A stretch of 64,000 nt of DNA, from positions 119,117-183,116 of the forward strand of contig NZ_JAQSUW010000007.1 in the NCBI RefSeq assembly GCF_028649395.1, written 5' to 3'. The position numbers and the translations under genes are program-made. Below are positions 1 through 10,918 of the stretch, piece after piece (position 1 is the first letter of the stretch; each line of letters starts with the position of its first letter). The notes under the pieces were generated by a model. The model saw nothing but the letters and a program-made list of their open reading frames with translations, searched no databases and was not told where the DNA came from. Origin of the DNA: Pseudomonas sp. Gutcm_11s. Its GTDB lineage: Bacteria; Pseudomonadota; Gammaproteobacteria; Pseudomonadales; Pseudomonadaceae.

Positions 1-140
<140 letters not shown>

Positions 141-142
141 GC

Positions 143-1405
143 ATGAGCGAGTACAACGACCCGCTACCGCGGCAGATCCTCTCTGGCGCACAGATGCTGT
201 TCGTCGCCTTCGGCGCGCTGGTGCTGATGCCGCTGATCACCGGCATGGACCCGAACGTGGCGCTGTTCACCGCCGGTATCGGCACCCTGCTGTTCCAGCT
301 GGCCACCGGACGCCAGGTACCGGTGTTCCTGGCCTCCAGCTTCGCCTTCATCGCCCCGATCATCGCCGCCAAGGGTGAGTTCGGCCTGCCGGCAGTGCTC
401 GGCGGCGTGGTTGCCGCCGGCTTCGTCTACACCTTCCTCGGCCTGGCCGTGAAGCTGAAAGGCCCGGGCTTCATCGACCGCATCCTGCCGCCGGTAGTGA
501 TCGGCCCGGTGATCATCGCCATCGGCCTGGCTCTGTCGCCGGTCGCGGTGAACATGGCCATGGGCAAGACCGGCGACGCCGCCGCGCAGCTGGTGCCCTA
601 CCAGACCGCCATGTTCATCTCCATGCCCGCGCTGATCACCACCCTGCTGGTGGCCGTGCTCGGTCGCGGGCTGTTCCGCCTGGTGCCGATCCTCGCCGGC
701 ATCGCCGTGGGCTGCATCCTCTCGGCCTTCTTCGGCGTGTTCGATACCGCCGGCATCGCCGCAGCGCCCTGGCTGGCCATCCCCAACTTCGTCGCCCCCG
801 AGTTCCACCTCGGCGCCATCCTGTACATGGTGCCGGTGGCCCTGGCGCCGGCCATCGAACACATCGGCGGGGTGATCGCCGTCGGTACCGTCACCGGCAA
901 GGACTTCGTGCGCAAGCCGGGCCTGCACCGCACCCTGCTCGGCGACGGCCTGGCCACCTCGGCGGCCGGCCTGTTCGGCGGCCCGCCCAACACCACCTAC
1001 GCCGAAGTCACCGGCGCGGTGATGCTGACCAAGAGCTTTAACCCCAAGGTGATGACCTGGGCGGCGGTGTTCGCCATCCTGCTGGCCTTCGTCGGCAAGT
1101 TCGGCGCGGGCCTGCAGGCCATCCCGGTACCGGTGATGGGCGGCATCCTCTGCCTGCTGTTCGGCTCCATCGCGGTGGTCGGCCTGAACACCCTGATTCG
1201 CCACCAGGTCGACCTGTCCGAGGCGCGCAACCTGATCATCGTCTCGGTGACCCTGGTGTTCGGCATCGGTGGCATGGTCATCGGCGGCAAGGAGTTCGCC
1301 CTCTCCGGCATCTCCCTGTGCGCCATCAGCGCCCTGGCGCTGAACCTGCTGCTGCCGGGCGGCACTGCCTGGCACAAGCACCCGCCGATCGATCCCGAGA
1401 TCTGA
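143..1405 (+). CDS. uraA: Uracil permease (NCS2/NAT family)
   Basis: A 420-residue hydrophobic NCS2 permease, the usual length for UraA, expected to span the inner membrane about 14 times as a uracil:H+ symporter. The two substrate-site glutamates of UraA appear at about E239 (in IEHIGG) and E288 (in PNTTYAEVTG, the NAT signature region). It follows upp by 2 bases, which supports uracil rather than xanthine or urate as substrate. A hairpin terminator lies directly downstream. No start ambiguity: the ATG is the first after the upp stop. Confidence 0.93.
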   Translation: MSEYNDPLPRQILSGAQMLFVAFGALVLMPLITGMDPNVALFTAGIGTLLFQLATGRQVPVFLASSFAFIAPIIAAKGEFGLPAVLGGVVAAGFVYTFLGLAVKLKGPGFIDRILPPVVIGPVIIAIGLALSPVAVNMAMGKTGDAAAQLVPYQTAMFISMPALITTLLVAVLGRGLFRLVPILAGIAVGCILSAFFGVFDTAGIAAAPWLAIPNFVAPEFHLGAILYMVPVALAPAIEHIGGVIAVGTVTGKDFVRKPGLHRTLLGDGLATSAAGLFGGPPNTTYAEVTGAVMLTKSFNPKVMTWAAVFAILLAFVGKFGAGLQAIPVPVMGGILCLLFGSIAVVGLNTLIRHQVDLSEARNLIIVSVTLVFGIGGMVIGGKEFALSGISLCAISALALNLLLPGGTAWHKHPPIDPEI

Positions 1406-1410
1406 TCGCC

Positions 1411-1436
1411 AAGGCCCCGCTCGCGGGGCCTTTTTC
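1411..1436 (+). terminator. Rho-independent terminator of upp-uraA
   Basis: The arms AGGCCCCG and CGGGGCCT close a short TCG loop and are followed by TTTTT. It lies 6 bases after the uraA stop. Confidence 0.9.
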
Positions 1437-1577
1437 ATTGCGGCGCAGTCGCCAGTTTGGCGCTTTCGCCCTCCTCGCGGTTCGCTCAGACAGCCCTCCG
1501 GATGCCATGCTGCAGCCAGTGTCGCCCGCCCCTCGGGGTTGGCTAGGCTTGCTGCACACATGGAATGAGGAGCCCGC

Positions 1578-3061
<1,484 letters not shown>

Positions 3062-3065
<4 letters not shown>

Positions 3066-4126
3066 AGCGGCACGCGGTAGGCGCGATCCGCATCGATCTC
3101 GCCGACGCCGCCGGGGGTACCGAGCAGCAGCTCGTTGCCCACCTGCACCACGCTGCTGAAGCTGGGCAACTCGCTGCCCGGCGAAGCCTGTAGGCTCTCC
3201 AGCACCCTGCCCTCGCCGTCGAAGCGGAACACGTGCGGATAACGGCTGGGCCGCGCCAGCAGCGCTGGCGGCAGGCGCGAGGCGACCTTGCGCAGGAACG
3301 GCCAGGGGCCCAGAGCATCGAGCACGGCCTTGCGCGGCGAGAAGAACGAGCACCAGTAGCTGCCATCCGGGGCAATCGACAGGTCGCCGGGGAAGCCCGG
3401 CAGGTTGTCCACCAGCACCTCGCGCTGGCCGCTGCGCGGGCCCTGTATCCACAGGCGCGTGATGCGATAGGCGCCGGTCTCGGCCACCAGCAGGTACGAC
3501 TCGTCCGGGCTCAGCACCACGCCGTTGGCGAACTGCAGGCCATCCATCACCCGCTCGATGCGCCCATCCGGATCACGCACGAACACGCCACCGTCGCCAC
3601 CGTGCTCCAGCAGCGCCCGCTTGTTTTCGGCCAGGCCCCAGCGGCTGGAAGCCTCGGTGAAGAACAGGCGGCCATCGCGGGCGACGAACACATCATTGAG
3701 GAAGGTGAAGCGCTGTTGCGCATCGCTCTGCACCAGCACCTGCGCCTGGCCGTCGGGCGTGATGCGCCAGACCTTGGCATTGGCCTCGTCCGCCGCGTAC
3801 AGGCTGCCGTCCGGACCGAAGTTCATACCCACCGGGCGCCCGGCCAGGGTAACGAAGGTCTGCGCCTCCGCCCCGGTCGTCCAACGCAGGATGCGGCCGT
3901 CGCCGATACCGCTGTAGCGCCGGCCCTGGCCATCCACCACCACGGTATCCGGGCCGTCCAGGCCGGACTGCTCCAGCACCGCGCCATCCAGCCGGGTATT
4001 GGCTGCCCACACGCCCTCGGCCTTGGGCACCGGACCGGGCTGCCAGGCCACCGGCTGCAGCGCCGTGGGCCAGAACAGCAGATGACTGCAGGCGGCGAGC
4101 AGGGCCAGTAACAGCAGCTTGCGCAT
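3062..4126 (-). CDS. SMP-30/gluconolactonase/strictosidine-synthase-like six-bladed propeller protein
   Basis: 354 residues with an N-terminal hydrophobic segment (about 3-20: LLLLALLAACSHLLFW), so exported or membrane-anchored, possibly a lipoprotein (AAC at 11-13). The body shows the repeated pattern of a strictosidine-synthase-like beta propeller: DGPDTVVVDGQGRRYSG, FGPDGSLYAADE, NDVFVARDGRLFFTEAS, FANGVVLSPDE and GFPGDLSIAPDGSYW. Family members hydrolyse lactones or similar esters with a bound divalent metal; the substrate here is unknown. The AAGGAAG ribosome site before the ATG fixes the start. It converges with the monooxygenase gene (4-base overlap), whose lactone products would be plausible substrates, but this is inference. 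Confidence 0.78.
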
Positions 4127-4225
4127 GGCGATCTTCCTTATCGTTGTTGTGCCTGCAGCCTAATTCACAGCGCCTCGCGCGGGGACATTCCCGCCGCGCC
4201 AAAGCACTGGCCTTGCAGCCGCGCC

Positions 4226-4367
4226 AGAACCTGTTCACGATCTTCTGGATTAGAGCCAGACAAGGCAAAAGCCCCCGAGGAAGCGCAGTTTACGAGTGGT
4301 AAATGAGCATTCCGAGGGGGCTTTTAACGCCGTATGGCCGCGAGCCGGGAGATCGGGGACGGGTTCT
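4226..4367. repeat. 142-bp imperfect palindrome with ~18-bp terminal inverted repeats (MITE-like)
   Basis: The left end AGAACCTGTTCACGATCT and the right end AGATCGGGGACGGGTTCT are inverted copies with a few mismatches. The similarity continues inward over nearly the whole element: the arms AAAAGCCCCC (4267-4276) and GGGGGCTTTT (about 4316-4325) are perfect complements, and GTTTAC near 4288 pairs with GTAAAT near 4299. The last base is also the first base of the TonB receptor stop codon. No coding capacity and no clear target duplication. The central A/T-flanked hairpin could end transcription of the receptor operon. Confidence 0.75.
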
Positions 4368-6448
4368 CAGAAGTTGAAGGCGAGGTCGGCCCCGAGGTAC
4401 CAGTTGCGCCCCGGCGCCGGCTCGTAATAACGGCCATTGCCCTCGGCCACGATGACCGAGCCGATGTAGTCGCGGTCCAGCAGGTTATCCAGGCGCAGGG
4501 TCTGGCCGAAGGTCCATTGCTGCAGGCTCTGCTCATGCCGTACGCGCCAGTTGAACACGGCATAGCCCGGAGCCGGGCGTTGCTGGTTGCTGTCCTCGAC
4601 ATACACCTTGCTGCGGTACAGGCCCTCGATGGCGGTGGAGAGCGCGGCGCTGGGGCGCCAGAGCAGCTCGCCGTACAGGGTCGTGGCCGGCACGCCGGGC
4701 AGTCGATTGCCCGCCTCGATCTGCCGCCCGGCGCTGCTGAAGTCCTGGTCGTAGGTTGCCTGCAGGTAGGTGTAGGCCAGGCTGGCCTGCCACTGCTCGC
4801 CCCACTGCTGCTCCAGGCTCAGCTCGACGCCACGGCGCAGGGTCTGGGCGGCGTTCTGGAAGGTGCTGCGCCCTGAGGATGAACCGGCCACGACCAGCTC
4901 GTCGTCGGTCTCGATCTGGAACAGGGCGGCATTCAGCCGCGTCCCCTCACTCAGCAAGGCCTTGAGGCCCAGCTCGTACTGGATGCTGGTCGCCGCATCG
5001 AGCTGCAGATTGAAGCCACCGGCATCGGGCGAATAGGCCAGCTCGCTCAGGGTCGGCGTCTCGAAGCCCTGGCCGACGCTGAAATAGCCGTGCAGCTCGG
5101 GGGTGAAGGCGTAGAGCACGCCGAAGGCCGGCGTGCTCTGCTGGTAGGTACGGCTGCCGCTGTCGTCGCCGTTGCTGCGGTAGTGATCGTCGACCTCTAC
5201 CTCGACGCGGTTATGCCGCACCCCCGCCTGCAGGGTCCAGTCGCCCAGGCGCCAGTTGGCCTGCAGATAGGGGTCGAGGCTGCTGACCCGGTCCAGCTCG
5301 TCGCGGCGCAGCTGGCCCTTCACGCCCAACTGGCTGCCGACGAAGTTCTCGTAGCCCTGGCGGTCGTCCTCGCTATGGTCGTAATCGAGCCCCAGCACCC
5401 ACTCGAACTCGCCGGGCAAGGCCGCCACGGGTTGCAGCCAGCGCAGGCTGCCACCGTGAAACTCGCGGGTGAAATCGATCACCCCGCCGGCGTGTTTCGG
5501 GTTGCCCTGCACGGCGACTGGAATCGACTGGTACTGCACCACCCGCCGCGTTCCCGCATATAGGGTGCTCTGCAGGCTGGCCGCGCCGAACTGGCGCTCG
5601 AAGTTCAGGCCCAGCTGCTGCTGATCGATGCTCTTGCGCGTATCGAACAGCTCGGCCACCGCCGGCGCCGCGCGCGGGTCGTCACGGTAGGCGTCCCAGG
5701 TCAGCCCCAGCGGATCATCGCTCTGCTGGTTGAAGTCGCTGAAGCTCAGGGCCAGGCGGCTGTCGTCATCCGGATGCAGGGTGAGCTTGGCGAAGGTCTG
5801 TTCGCGCAGGGCCGCGCTGTGGTCGCGGTAGCCGTCGGTATCCAGCCGCGAGCTGTCGACGATGAAGCCGCCCCACTGGTTGCCGCCCTCGGCGCTCAAC
5901 CGCTGCCGGCTCAACTGGTCGCTGCCCCAGGCCGTACCGGCGGACACCTGCGGCGGCCCCTCACCGTCGCGGGAGAACAGCTGGATCACACCGCCCGCGT
6001 TGCTGCCGTACATGGTCGCCATCGGCCCACGCAGCACCTCGATGCGCTCGGCACTGTCGAGGTCGAAGGTCGCCAGCTGGCCCTGGCCATCCGGTGTGCT
6101 GGCCGGGATGCCGTCGGCGATCAGCTTGATGCCGCGCACCCCGAAGGTGGCGCGAGAGCCGAAACCGCGCGACGACACCTGCAGGTCCTGGGCGTAGTTC
6201 TGCCGGTTCTGCACCACCAGCCCCGGCACCCGCTGCAGCACCTCGGAGGCATTGATACCCGGCTGCCCCTCGCTGATGGTGCGCCGATCCAGGCTGTCGA
6301 CCGAGAACGGCAGGTCGAAGCTGCGCTCGGCGCTGCGCGAGCCGCTGATCACCGAGGGATCGAGCTGCACGGCTTCACTGGCCAGCAGCGGGCCGGGCAG
6401 CAGCAGCGCGACGAGTGCGGGGAGGCGCCGCGACACCCGCCTACTCAC
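4367..6448 (-). CDS. pqqU: TonB-dependent outer-membrane receptor, PqqU/YncD-like (probable PQQ importer)
   Basis: 693 residues: a signal peptide (1-23, cleavage near LLAS), a plug domain (about 30-160) and a 22-strand barrel ending in the terminal aromatic FNF. Motifs that I recall from E. coli YncD/PqqU, the TonB-dependent pyrroloquinoline quinone transporter, are nearly unchanged: [39 protein letters not shown] and [11 protein letters not shown]. The upstream gene of the same operon encodes a PQQ-type dehydrogenase, and this gene starts (GTG, with AAGG 6 bases ahead) inside its last codons, an 8-base overlap. Together these support PQQ uptake. A general siderophore receptor is the main alternative; no iron-site evidence is seen. 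Confidence 0.82.
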   Translation of the reverse strand: MSRRVSRRLPALVALLLPGPLLASEAVQLDPSVISGSRSAERSFDLPFSVDSLDRRTISEGQPGINASEVLQRVPGLVVQNRQNYAQDLQVSSRGFGSRATFGVRGIKLIADGIPASTPDGQGQLATFDLDSAERIEVLRGPMATMYGSNAGGVIQLFSRDGEGPPQVSAGTAWGSDQLSRQRLSAEGGNQWGGFIVDSSRLDTDGYRDHSAALREQTFAKLTLHPDDDSRLALSFSDFNQQSDDPLGLTWDAYRDDPRAAPAVAELFDTRKSIDQQQLGLNFERQFGAASLQSTLYAGTRRVVQYQSIPVAVQGNPKHAGGVIDFTREFHGGSLRWLQPVAALPGEFEWVLGLDYDHSEDDRQGYENFVGSQLGVKGQLRRDELDRVSSLDPYLQANWRLGDWTLQAGVRHNRVEVEVDDHYRSNGDDSGSRTYQQSTPAFGVLYAFTPELHGYFSVGQGFETPTLSELAYSPDAGGFNLQLDAATSIQYELGLKALLSEGTRLNAALFQIETDDELVVAGSSSGRSTFQNAAQTLRRGVELSLEQQWGEQWQASLAYTYLQATYDQDFSSAGRQIEAGNRLPGVPATTLYGELLWRPSAALSTAIEGLYRSKVYVEDSNQQRPAPGYAVFNWRVRHEQSLQQWTFGQTLRLDNLLDRDYIGSVIVAEGNGRYYEPAPGRNWYLGADLAFNF

Positions 6449-7748
6449 TCGCCTTGGCGCTGACGCGCCAGATCAGGTTGCCCACATCGTCCGCCACCAG
6501 CAGCGCGCCCTGGTCGTCGACCACCACGCCCACCGGGCGGCCCATGGCCTGCTCCTCGCCATCGAGGAAGCCGCTCAGCACATCCTGCGGCATGCCATCG
6601 GGCTTGCCGTCCTTGAACGGCACGAAGATCACCTTGTAGCCACTGTGCGGCTTGCGGTTCCACGAGCCGTGCTGGCCGATGAACATGCCTTCCTTGAAGG
6701 GCGGCAGCTGCGCCTGCTCGGCAAAGGCGATGCCCAGCGAGGCGGTGTGCGCGCCGAGGGCGTAGTCGGGGACGATGGCCTTGGCCACCAGCTCGGGCTG
6801 CGGCGGCTGCACCCGCGCATCGACGTGCTGACCGAAGTAGCTGTAGGGCCAGCCGTAGAAACCGCCGTCCTGCACCGAGGTGATGTAGTCCGGTACCAGG
6901 TCATCGCCGATCTCGTCGCGCTCGTTGACCGAGGTCCACAGCTTGCCGCTCACCGGTTCCCAGGCCAGGCCATTGGGGTTGCGCAGGCCGCTGGCGAAGA
7001 GGCGCTTGGCGCCGCTGGCCGGATCGACTTCCCAGATCGCCGCCCGCCCCTCTTCCATCTCCATGCCGTTCTCGCCGACGTTGCTGTTGGAGCCGACGGT
7101 GACGTACAGCTTGTTGCCATCGCGGCTGGCAATGACGTTCTTGGTCCAATGGTGATTGATCCCGGCCGGCAGGTCGGTGACCTTGGCGCCGTCAGCCTCG
7201 ATACGGGTCTGGCCGGCCTGGTAAGGGAAACGCAGCAGCGCATCGGCATTGGCCACATACAGCTGATCACCTACCAGGGCCATGCCGAATGGCGAGTGCA
7301 ACTGGTCGAGGAACACCGTGCGCATCTCGGCAACGCCATCGTGGTCGGCATCGCGCAGCAGGCTGATGCGATCCGCGCTGGGAACCCCGGCGCCAGCCTT
7401 CTCCATCACCTTACCGGCGATCCAGCCCTTGATCCCGCCACCCTCGCGCGCCGGTGCGTTGCTCTCCGCCACCAGCACATCGCCGTTGGGCAGCACATAC
7501 AGCCAGCGCGGGTGATCCAGGCCGGAGGCAAAGGCATTGACCTGCGTGCCGGCGGCAGCCACCGGCTTGCCACCGTCGGGCCAGCCCACGGCAGGGGCGA
7601 TATTGACGGTGGGTAGCAGCCCTTCGCTCGGCGCCGGCAACTGCGGCTGCGGGCCGTAGCCCTGCTCGACCGGCTGGTTCGAGCCATCGCTACAGCCAGC
7701 GAGCGAAACCGCGACCAGCAGACCGGGCAGAAGTGAACGTGTGTGCAT
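6441..7748 (-). CDS. PQQ-dependent sorbosone/aldose-type dehydrogenase, lipoprotein
   Basis: 435 residues with a lipoprotein signal: a hydrophobic stretch followed by the lipobox LAGC, lipidated Cys at 19. The rest is a six-bladed propeller of the L-sorbosone/soluble aldose dehydrogenase family: [91 protein letters not shown] and [19 protein letters not shown]. These bind PQQ and a metal in the periplasm and oxidise sugar aldehydes. AAGGAAG precedes the ATG. It is the first gene of an operon with the PqqU-like receptor. The true sugar substrate is unknown, and dehydrogenase activity is assumed from the family. Confidence 0.86.
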   Translation of the reverse strand: MHTRSLLPGLLVAVSLAGCSDGSNQPVEQGYGPQPQLPAPSEGLLPTVNIAPAVGWPDGGKPVAAAGTQVNAFASGLDHPRWLYVLPNGDVLVAESNAPAREGGGIKGWIAGKVMEKAGAGVPSADRISLLRDADHDGVAEMRTVFLDQLHSPFGMALVGDQLYVANADALLRFPYQAGQTRIEADGAKVTDLPAGINHHWTKNVIASRDGNKLYVTVGSNSNVGENGMEMEEGRAAIWEVDPASGAKRLFASGLRNPNGLAWEPVSGKLWTSVNERDEIGDDLVPDYITSVQDGGFYGWPYSYFGQHVDARVQPPQPELVAKAIVPDYALGAHTASLGIAFAEQAQLPPFKEGMFIGQHGSWNRKPHSGYKVIFVPFKDGKPDGMPQDVLSGFLDGEEQAMGRPVGVVVDDQGALLVADDVGNLIWRVSAKASE

Positions 7749-7895
7749 GGCGTACTTCCTTTCTTGTTGTGCTCAGGCGTTGACCACCGCCTGCTGCGGG
7801 GATTCCGCTCCTCGATTCGGCACAACACTACCAGCACACAGCCGCCATCGGCCGGCAAATCACCACAGATCGTTTCTCAGCCACCACACGGCGCG

Positions 7896-8402
7896 TTAGG
7901 CGATCAGGTCCCGGGTTTCCTGGTAGGTGGTGATCGCCTCGATGGCGGTCCGCGTGGTCACCGTCTGCTGCGGGCCGAAGGTCAGCTGGGTAGACGTCTG
8001 CTGCTGGACGGCGTTCTGCGTCGCCAGCGGATCGGTCTGTTCGGCGTTCACCTGCAGCTGCTCGGCCCGCTGGGCCTCCAGCACCCGCTCCACCTGCTGC
8101 TGACGCAGCCGATCCTGCAGGTTGCTGGCGGCTTCATCCGCCGCCTGCCGCGCCTGCTCGGCCAGCTCTTCACGCAGCAGTTCCCGCCGCTCCTCGGCCA
8201 GTTCCTGCTGCCGTGCGGAACGCTCGGCGGCCCGTTCCCGCGCCAGCTCCAGACGGTCCTGCAGTCGCTCGGCGCTGGTCGGGTTGAGCTCCGTGTCGAA
8301 ACGGTTTCGCACGCTGCCCAGTGCGGTGTCACTGTCGTCGATCGCCCGAAGCGGGCGCGACTCGTAGAGGCTGCTGCCAATCGGATTGATGGCGATAGGC
8401 AT
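7896..8402 (-). CDS. Hypothetical protein rich in charged coiled coil
   Basis: 168 residues, unrecognised. AGGGAGAACCCT directly ahead of the ATG at 8402 decides the start over upstream in-frame codons. No signal peptide or membrane segment. Residues about 40-120 are a dense Glu/Arg/Gln/Ala coiled coil (RLELARERAAERSARQQEL and following). The ends are not charged: a short N-terminal MPIAINPIGSSLYES segment and a Thr/Gln-rich C-terminus. The N-terminal style resembles small proteins carried with flagellar or secretion loci in Pseudomonas, but no such genes are near. Monocistronic by position. Confidence 0.6.
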   Translation of the reverse strand: MPIAINPIGSSLYESRPLRAIDDSDTALGSVRNRFDTELNPTSAERLQDRLELARERAAERSARQQELAEERRELLREELAEQARQAADEAASNLQDRLRQQQVERVLEAQRAEQLQVNAEQTDPLATQNAVQQQTSTQLTFGPQQTVTTRTAIEAITTYQETRDLIA

Positions 8403-8684
8403 AGGGTTCTCCCTGGTTTCTCGGCCTGGGAGCCCCAGTCTACGGCGCTGCAACCCGCGTCTTTAGGCGGATGGGGCATAAGGCGCGGGCGCAGATGGTC
8501 TAGCACTTTTTCGGCGGTAAGCGGTCGCCCCGCTCTGCCGGCACGCGGCTGGTGCGGCGCTATCGCCCATGCCAGAGACGCTGCGTACGAACCTCCCGCT
8601 GCGCTGGGCAAAGCCGCGTCGCAGAGCCATCGCGCCTCGCTTGTGCGGCGCCTGCACGGGAGAAAACGCGACGAACGGTAGCGC
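8403..8684. other. 282-bp intergenic region with no recognised gene
   Basis: Between the coiled-coil gene and the LysR gene (both minus strand). It must hold the promoter of the coiled-coil gene. I see no tRNA, no convincing terminator stem with a T run, and no codon pattern with a ribosome site. Confidence 0.5.
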
Positions 8685-9584
8685 TCAGGCCTGGTCCAGC
8701 GCCTGGATCTGCTCGACCAGCCACTGCAGGGCCGTGTCACGGCTGCGCAGGTCGAGGCTGACGATCTCCAGATGGAACGGCCCCAGCTCGAACGGCAGGT
8801 CGAACAGCTGCAGCGGAAGCAGCCCGGCGAAGTAGCGCGCCAGCCGCGTCGGCAGTACCGCGACCAGCTCGCCACTGGCGGCGATGTGCGCAGCCTGCAG
8901 GTAGTTCGGCGTGGTGTAGACGATCTCGCGGCTCAGGCCCTGCTCGCCCAGCCACTGCTCGACCATGCCGCGGGTCTGCCCGCCGTGCACCCAGAGGTGG
9001 CGCAGCTTGAGGAACGCCTGCAGATCCAGCCCGCGCGCCAGAAGCGGATGGTCCCGACGCGCCACCAGCTGCAGGGTCTCGCTCATCCAGCGCACGCCAT
9101 TGAAGCGCGGCGGCAAGGCCTCGAAGCGGCCCAGGGCGAGGTCGATCTCGCCTTTCTCCAGCGCCTCGGCCGGCAGCCGTGGCGACAGGTGCCGCACGTC
9201 GATGCGGATGCCCGGCGCCAGCTCCGTGAGGCGTGCCAGCAGACGCGGCATCAGCAGCATCTCGGCGTAGTCGGTCAGGGCGATGGTGAAGCGCTGGCGG
9301 CTGCGCGCCGGGTCGAAGCGGCTGCCCTCGCTGAGGCTCTCCTCAATCTGTCGCAGTGCGGCGCGGATCGGCGCCTCCAGCTCCAGGGCCCGGGGCGTGG
9401 GTTGCATGGAGCGCCCAACGCGCACCAGCAGCGGGTCGTCGAGCAGGTCGCGCAAGCGCCCCAGCGCATTGCTCACCGCCGGCTGGCTGAGCGCCAGGTG
9501 CTCGGCGGCACGCGACACGTTGCGCTCGCGCAGCAGGGCATCGAGTACGCGCAGGAGGTTGAGGTCGAAGGTCGATATATTCAC
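8685..9584 (-). CDS. LysR-family transcriptional regulator
   Basis: 299 residues, standard LysR size. The N-terminal winged helix-turn-helix reads FDLNLLRVLDALLRERNVSRAAE followed by LSQPAVSNALGRLRDLL (about residues 6-50). The rest is the periplasmic-binding-protein-like effector domain, with RFTIALTDYAEMLLMPRLL beginning it. The FDLNLLRVLDAL and PALAELLPGIRI-type wording resembles the NodD/LinR/NahR branch that senses aromatic or acyl compounds. It is divergent from the 3-hydroxyacyl-CoA dehydrogenase gene with 95 bases between starts, so it probably controls that cluster and itself from the shared region. Confidence 0.9.
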   Translation of the reverse strand: MNISTFDLNLLRVLDALLRERNVSRAAEHLALSQPAVSNALGRLRDLLDDPLLVRVGRSMQPTPRALELEAPIRAALRQIEESLSEGSRFDPARSRQRFTIALTDYAEMLLMPRLLARLTELAPGIRIDVRHLSPRLPAEALEKGEIDLALGRFEALPPRFNGVRWMSETLQLVARRDHPLLARGLDLQAFLKLRHLWVHGGQTRGMVEQWLGEQGLSREIVYTTPNYLQAAHIAASGELVAVLPTRLARYFAGLLPLQLFDLPFELGPFHLEIVSLDLRSRDTALQWLVEQIQALDQA

Positions 9585-9624
9585 GAGAGGAATTCAACTT
9601 ATCACAAGTCAAAATTTCTCAAAT

Positions 9625-9638
9625 AGTACAGCGGTACT
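9625..9638. promoter_or_regulatory. Palindrome in the LysR/acyl-CoA divergent promoter region
   Basis: AGTAC-AGCG-GTACT, perfect 5-base arms in an AT-rich stretch between the LysR gene and the 3-hydroxyacyl-CoA dehydrogenase gene. Position and symmetry suit a LysR operator (T-N11-A type), but only one copy is seen. Confidence 0.4.
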
Positions 9639-9679
9639 TAAGGTGCGTCAGTTTTCGCTATCGCGTTCGAGGAAAGGCT

Positions 9680-10918
9680 ATGAGCAATAACTACAAGATC
9701 GAGCAGGCCGCCGTGATCGGCGCCGGCACCATGGGCCGCGGCATCGTCATCAGCCTGGCCAACGCCGGCATCCCGGTCCTCTGGCTGGACAACAACCCGG
9801 AGATGGTCGAGGCCGGCCTGAAGATGGCCGAGGACACCTGGGCGCAGAACGTCGCCAAGGGCCGCATCAGCACCGGTGAAGCCAGCCTGCGCCTGTCGCG
9901 CATCCAGGCGGTGAACGACTACGCCGACCTGGCCGATGTCGACCTGGTGATCGAGGCCGTCTACGAGAACCTCGAGCTCAAGCAGGAAATCTTCCGCACC
10001 CTCGACCGCATCGTGAAGCAGGGCGCGATCCTCGCCAGCAACACCTCGGCGCTGGACATCGACGCCATCGCCGCCGTCACCGCCCGCCCGCAGGACGTGC
10101 TCGGCCTGCACTTCTTCAGCCCGGCGCACATCATGAAGCTGCTGGAGATCGTGCGTGGCGCCGACACCGCCCCGGCCGTGCTCGACGCCGCCGTGGCCCT
10201 CGGCCAGCGCATCGGCAAGATCAGCGTGGTGGCCGGCAACTGCGACGGCTTCATCGGCAACCGCATGCTGCACACCTACGTGTTCGAGGCGCGCAGCATG
10301 CTCCTCGAAGGCGCCTACCCGCACCAGGTGGACAGCGCCCTGCAGGGCTTCGGCTTCGCCATGGGCCCGTTCCGCATGTACGACGTGGTCGGCATCGACC
10401 TGGAATGGCGCGCCCGCGAACTGGCCGGCAAGGGCCAGGACGTGGCCCAGGTGCAGGTGGACAACCGCCTGTGCGAACTCGGCCGCTTCGGCCAGAAGTC
10501 CGGCAAGGGCTACTACACCTACGCACCGGGCAGCCGCCAGGCCGAGCACGATCCGTTGGTGGACGCCCTGGTCCAGCGCGAGGGCGAGCGCCTCGGCTAC
10601 CAGCGCCGCAATGTCGGCCCGGAAGAAATCCTGGCGCGCTGCCTGCTGGCCCTGGTCAACGAGGGCGCGAAGATTCTCGAGGAGAACATCGCCGCCAACG
10701 CCCATGACGTCGACCTGGTCTACCTCAACGGCTATGGCTTCCCCGCCGACAAGGGCGGGCCGATGGCCTGGGCCGACGCCCAGGGCGTGGCCGTGATCCG
10801 CGAGCGCCTGCTGCAGCTGACCGAGCGCTTCGGCGCCCACTGGCAGCCGGCCGGCCTGATCGACCGCCTGGTGGCGGACGGCAAGAAATTCAGCGACGTA
10901 CAGGAGGGCCGCGCATGA
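9680..10918 (+). CDS. 3-hydroxyacyl-CoA dehydrogenase
   Basis: 412 residues, longer than short 3-hydroxybutyryl-CoA dehydrogenases because it carries the NAD domain (GAGTMG at 14-19) plus two C-terminal 3HCDH domains, like the dehydrogenase half of FadB without its hydratase half. The catalytic His sits in LHFFSP at about 144 with the partner Glu in KLLEIV. The C-terminal NGYGFPADKGGPMAWAD segment is typical of the second domain. It oxidises 3-hydroxyacyl-CoA to 3-ketoacyl-CoA with NAD+. First gene of the LysR-adjacent cluster; the next gene overlaps by 4 bases (ATGA). Confidence 0.9.
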   Translation: MSNNYKIEQAAVIGAGTMGRGIVISLANAGIPVLWLDNNPEMVEAGLKMAEDTWAQNVAKGRISTGEASLRLSRIQAVNDYADLADVDLVIEAVYENLELKQEIFRTLDRIVKQGAILASNTSALDIDAIAAVTARPQDVLGLHFFSPAHIMKLLEIVRGADTAPAVLDAAVALGQRIGKISVVAGNCDGFIGNRMLHTYVFEARSMLLEGAYPHQVDSALQGFGFAMGPFRMYDVVGIDLEWRARELAGKGQDVAQVQVDNRLCELGRFGQKSGKGYYTYAPGSRQAEHDPLVDALVQREGERLGYQRRNVGPEEILARCLLALVNEGAKILEENIAANAHDVDLVYLNGYGFPADKGGPMAWADAQGVAVIRERLLQLTERFGAHWQPAGLIDRLVADGKKFSDVQEGRA

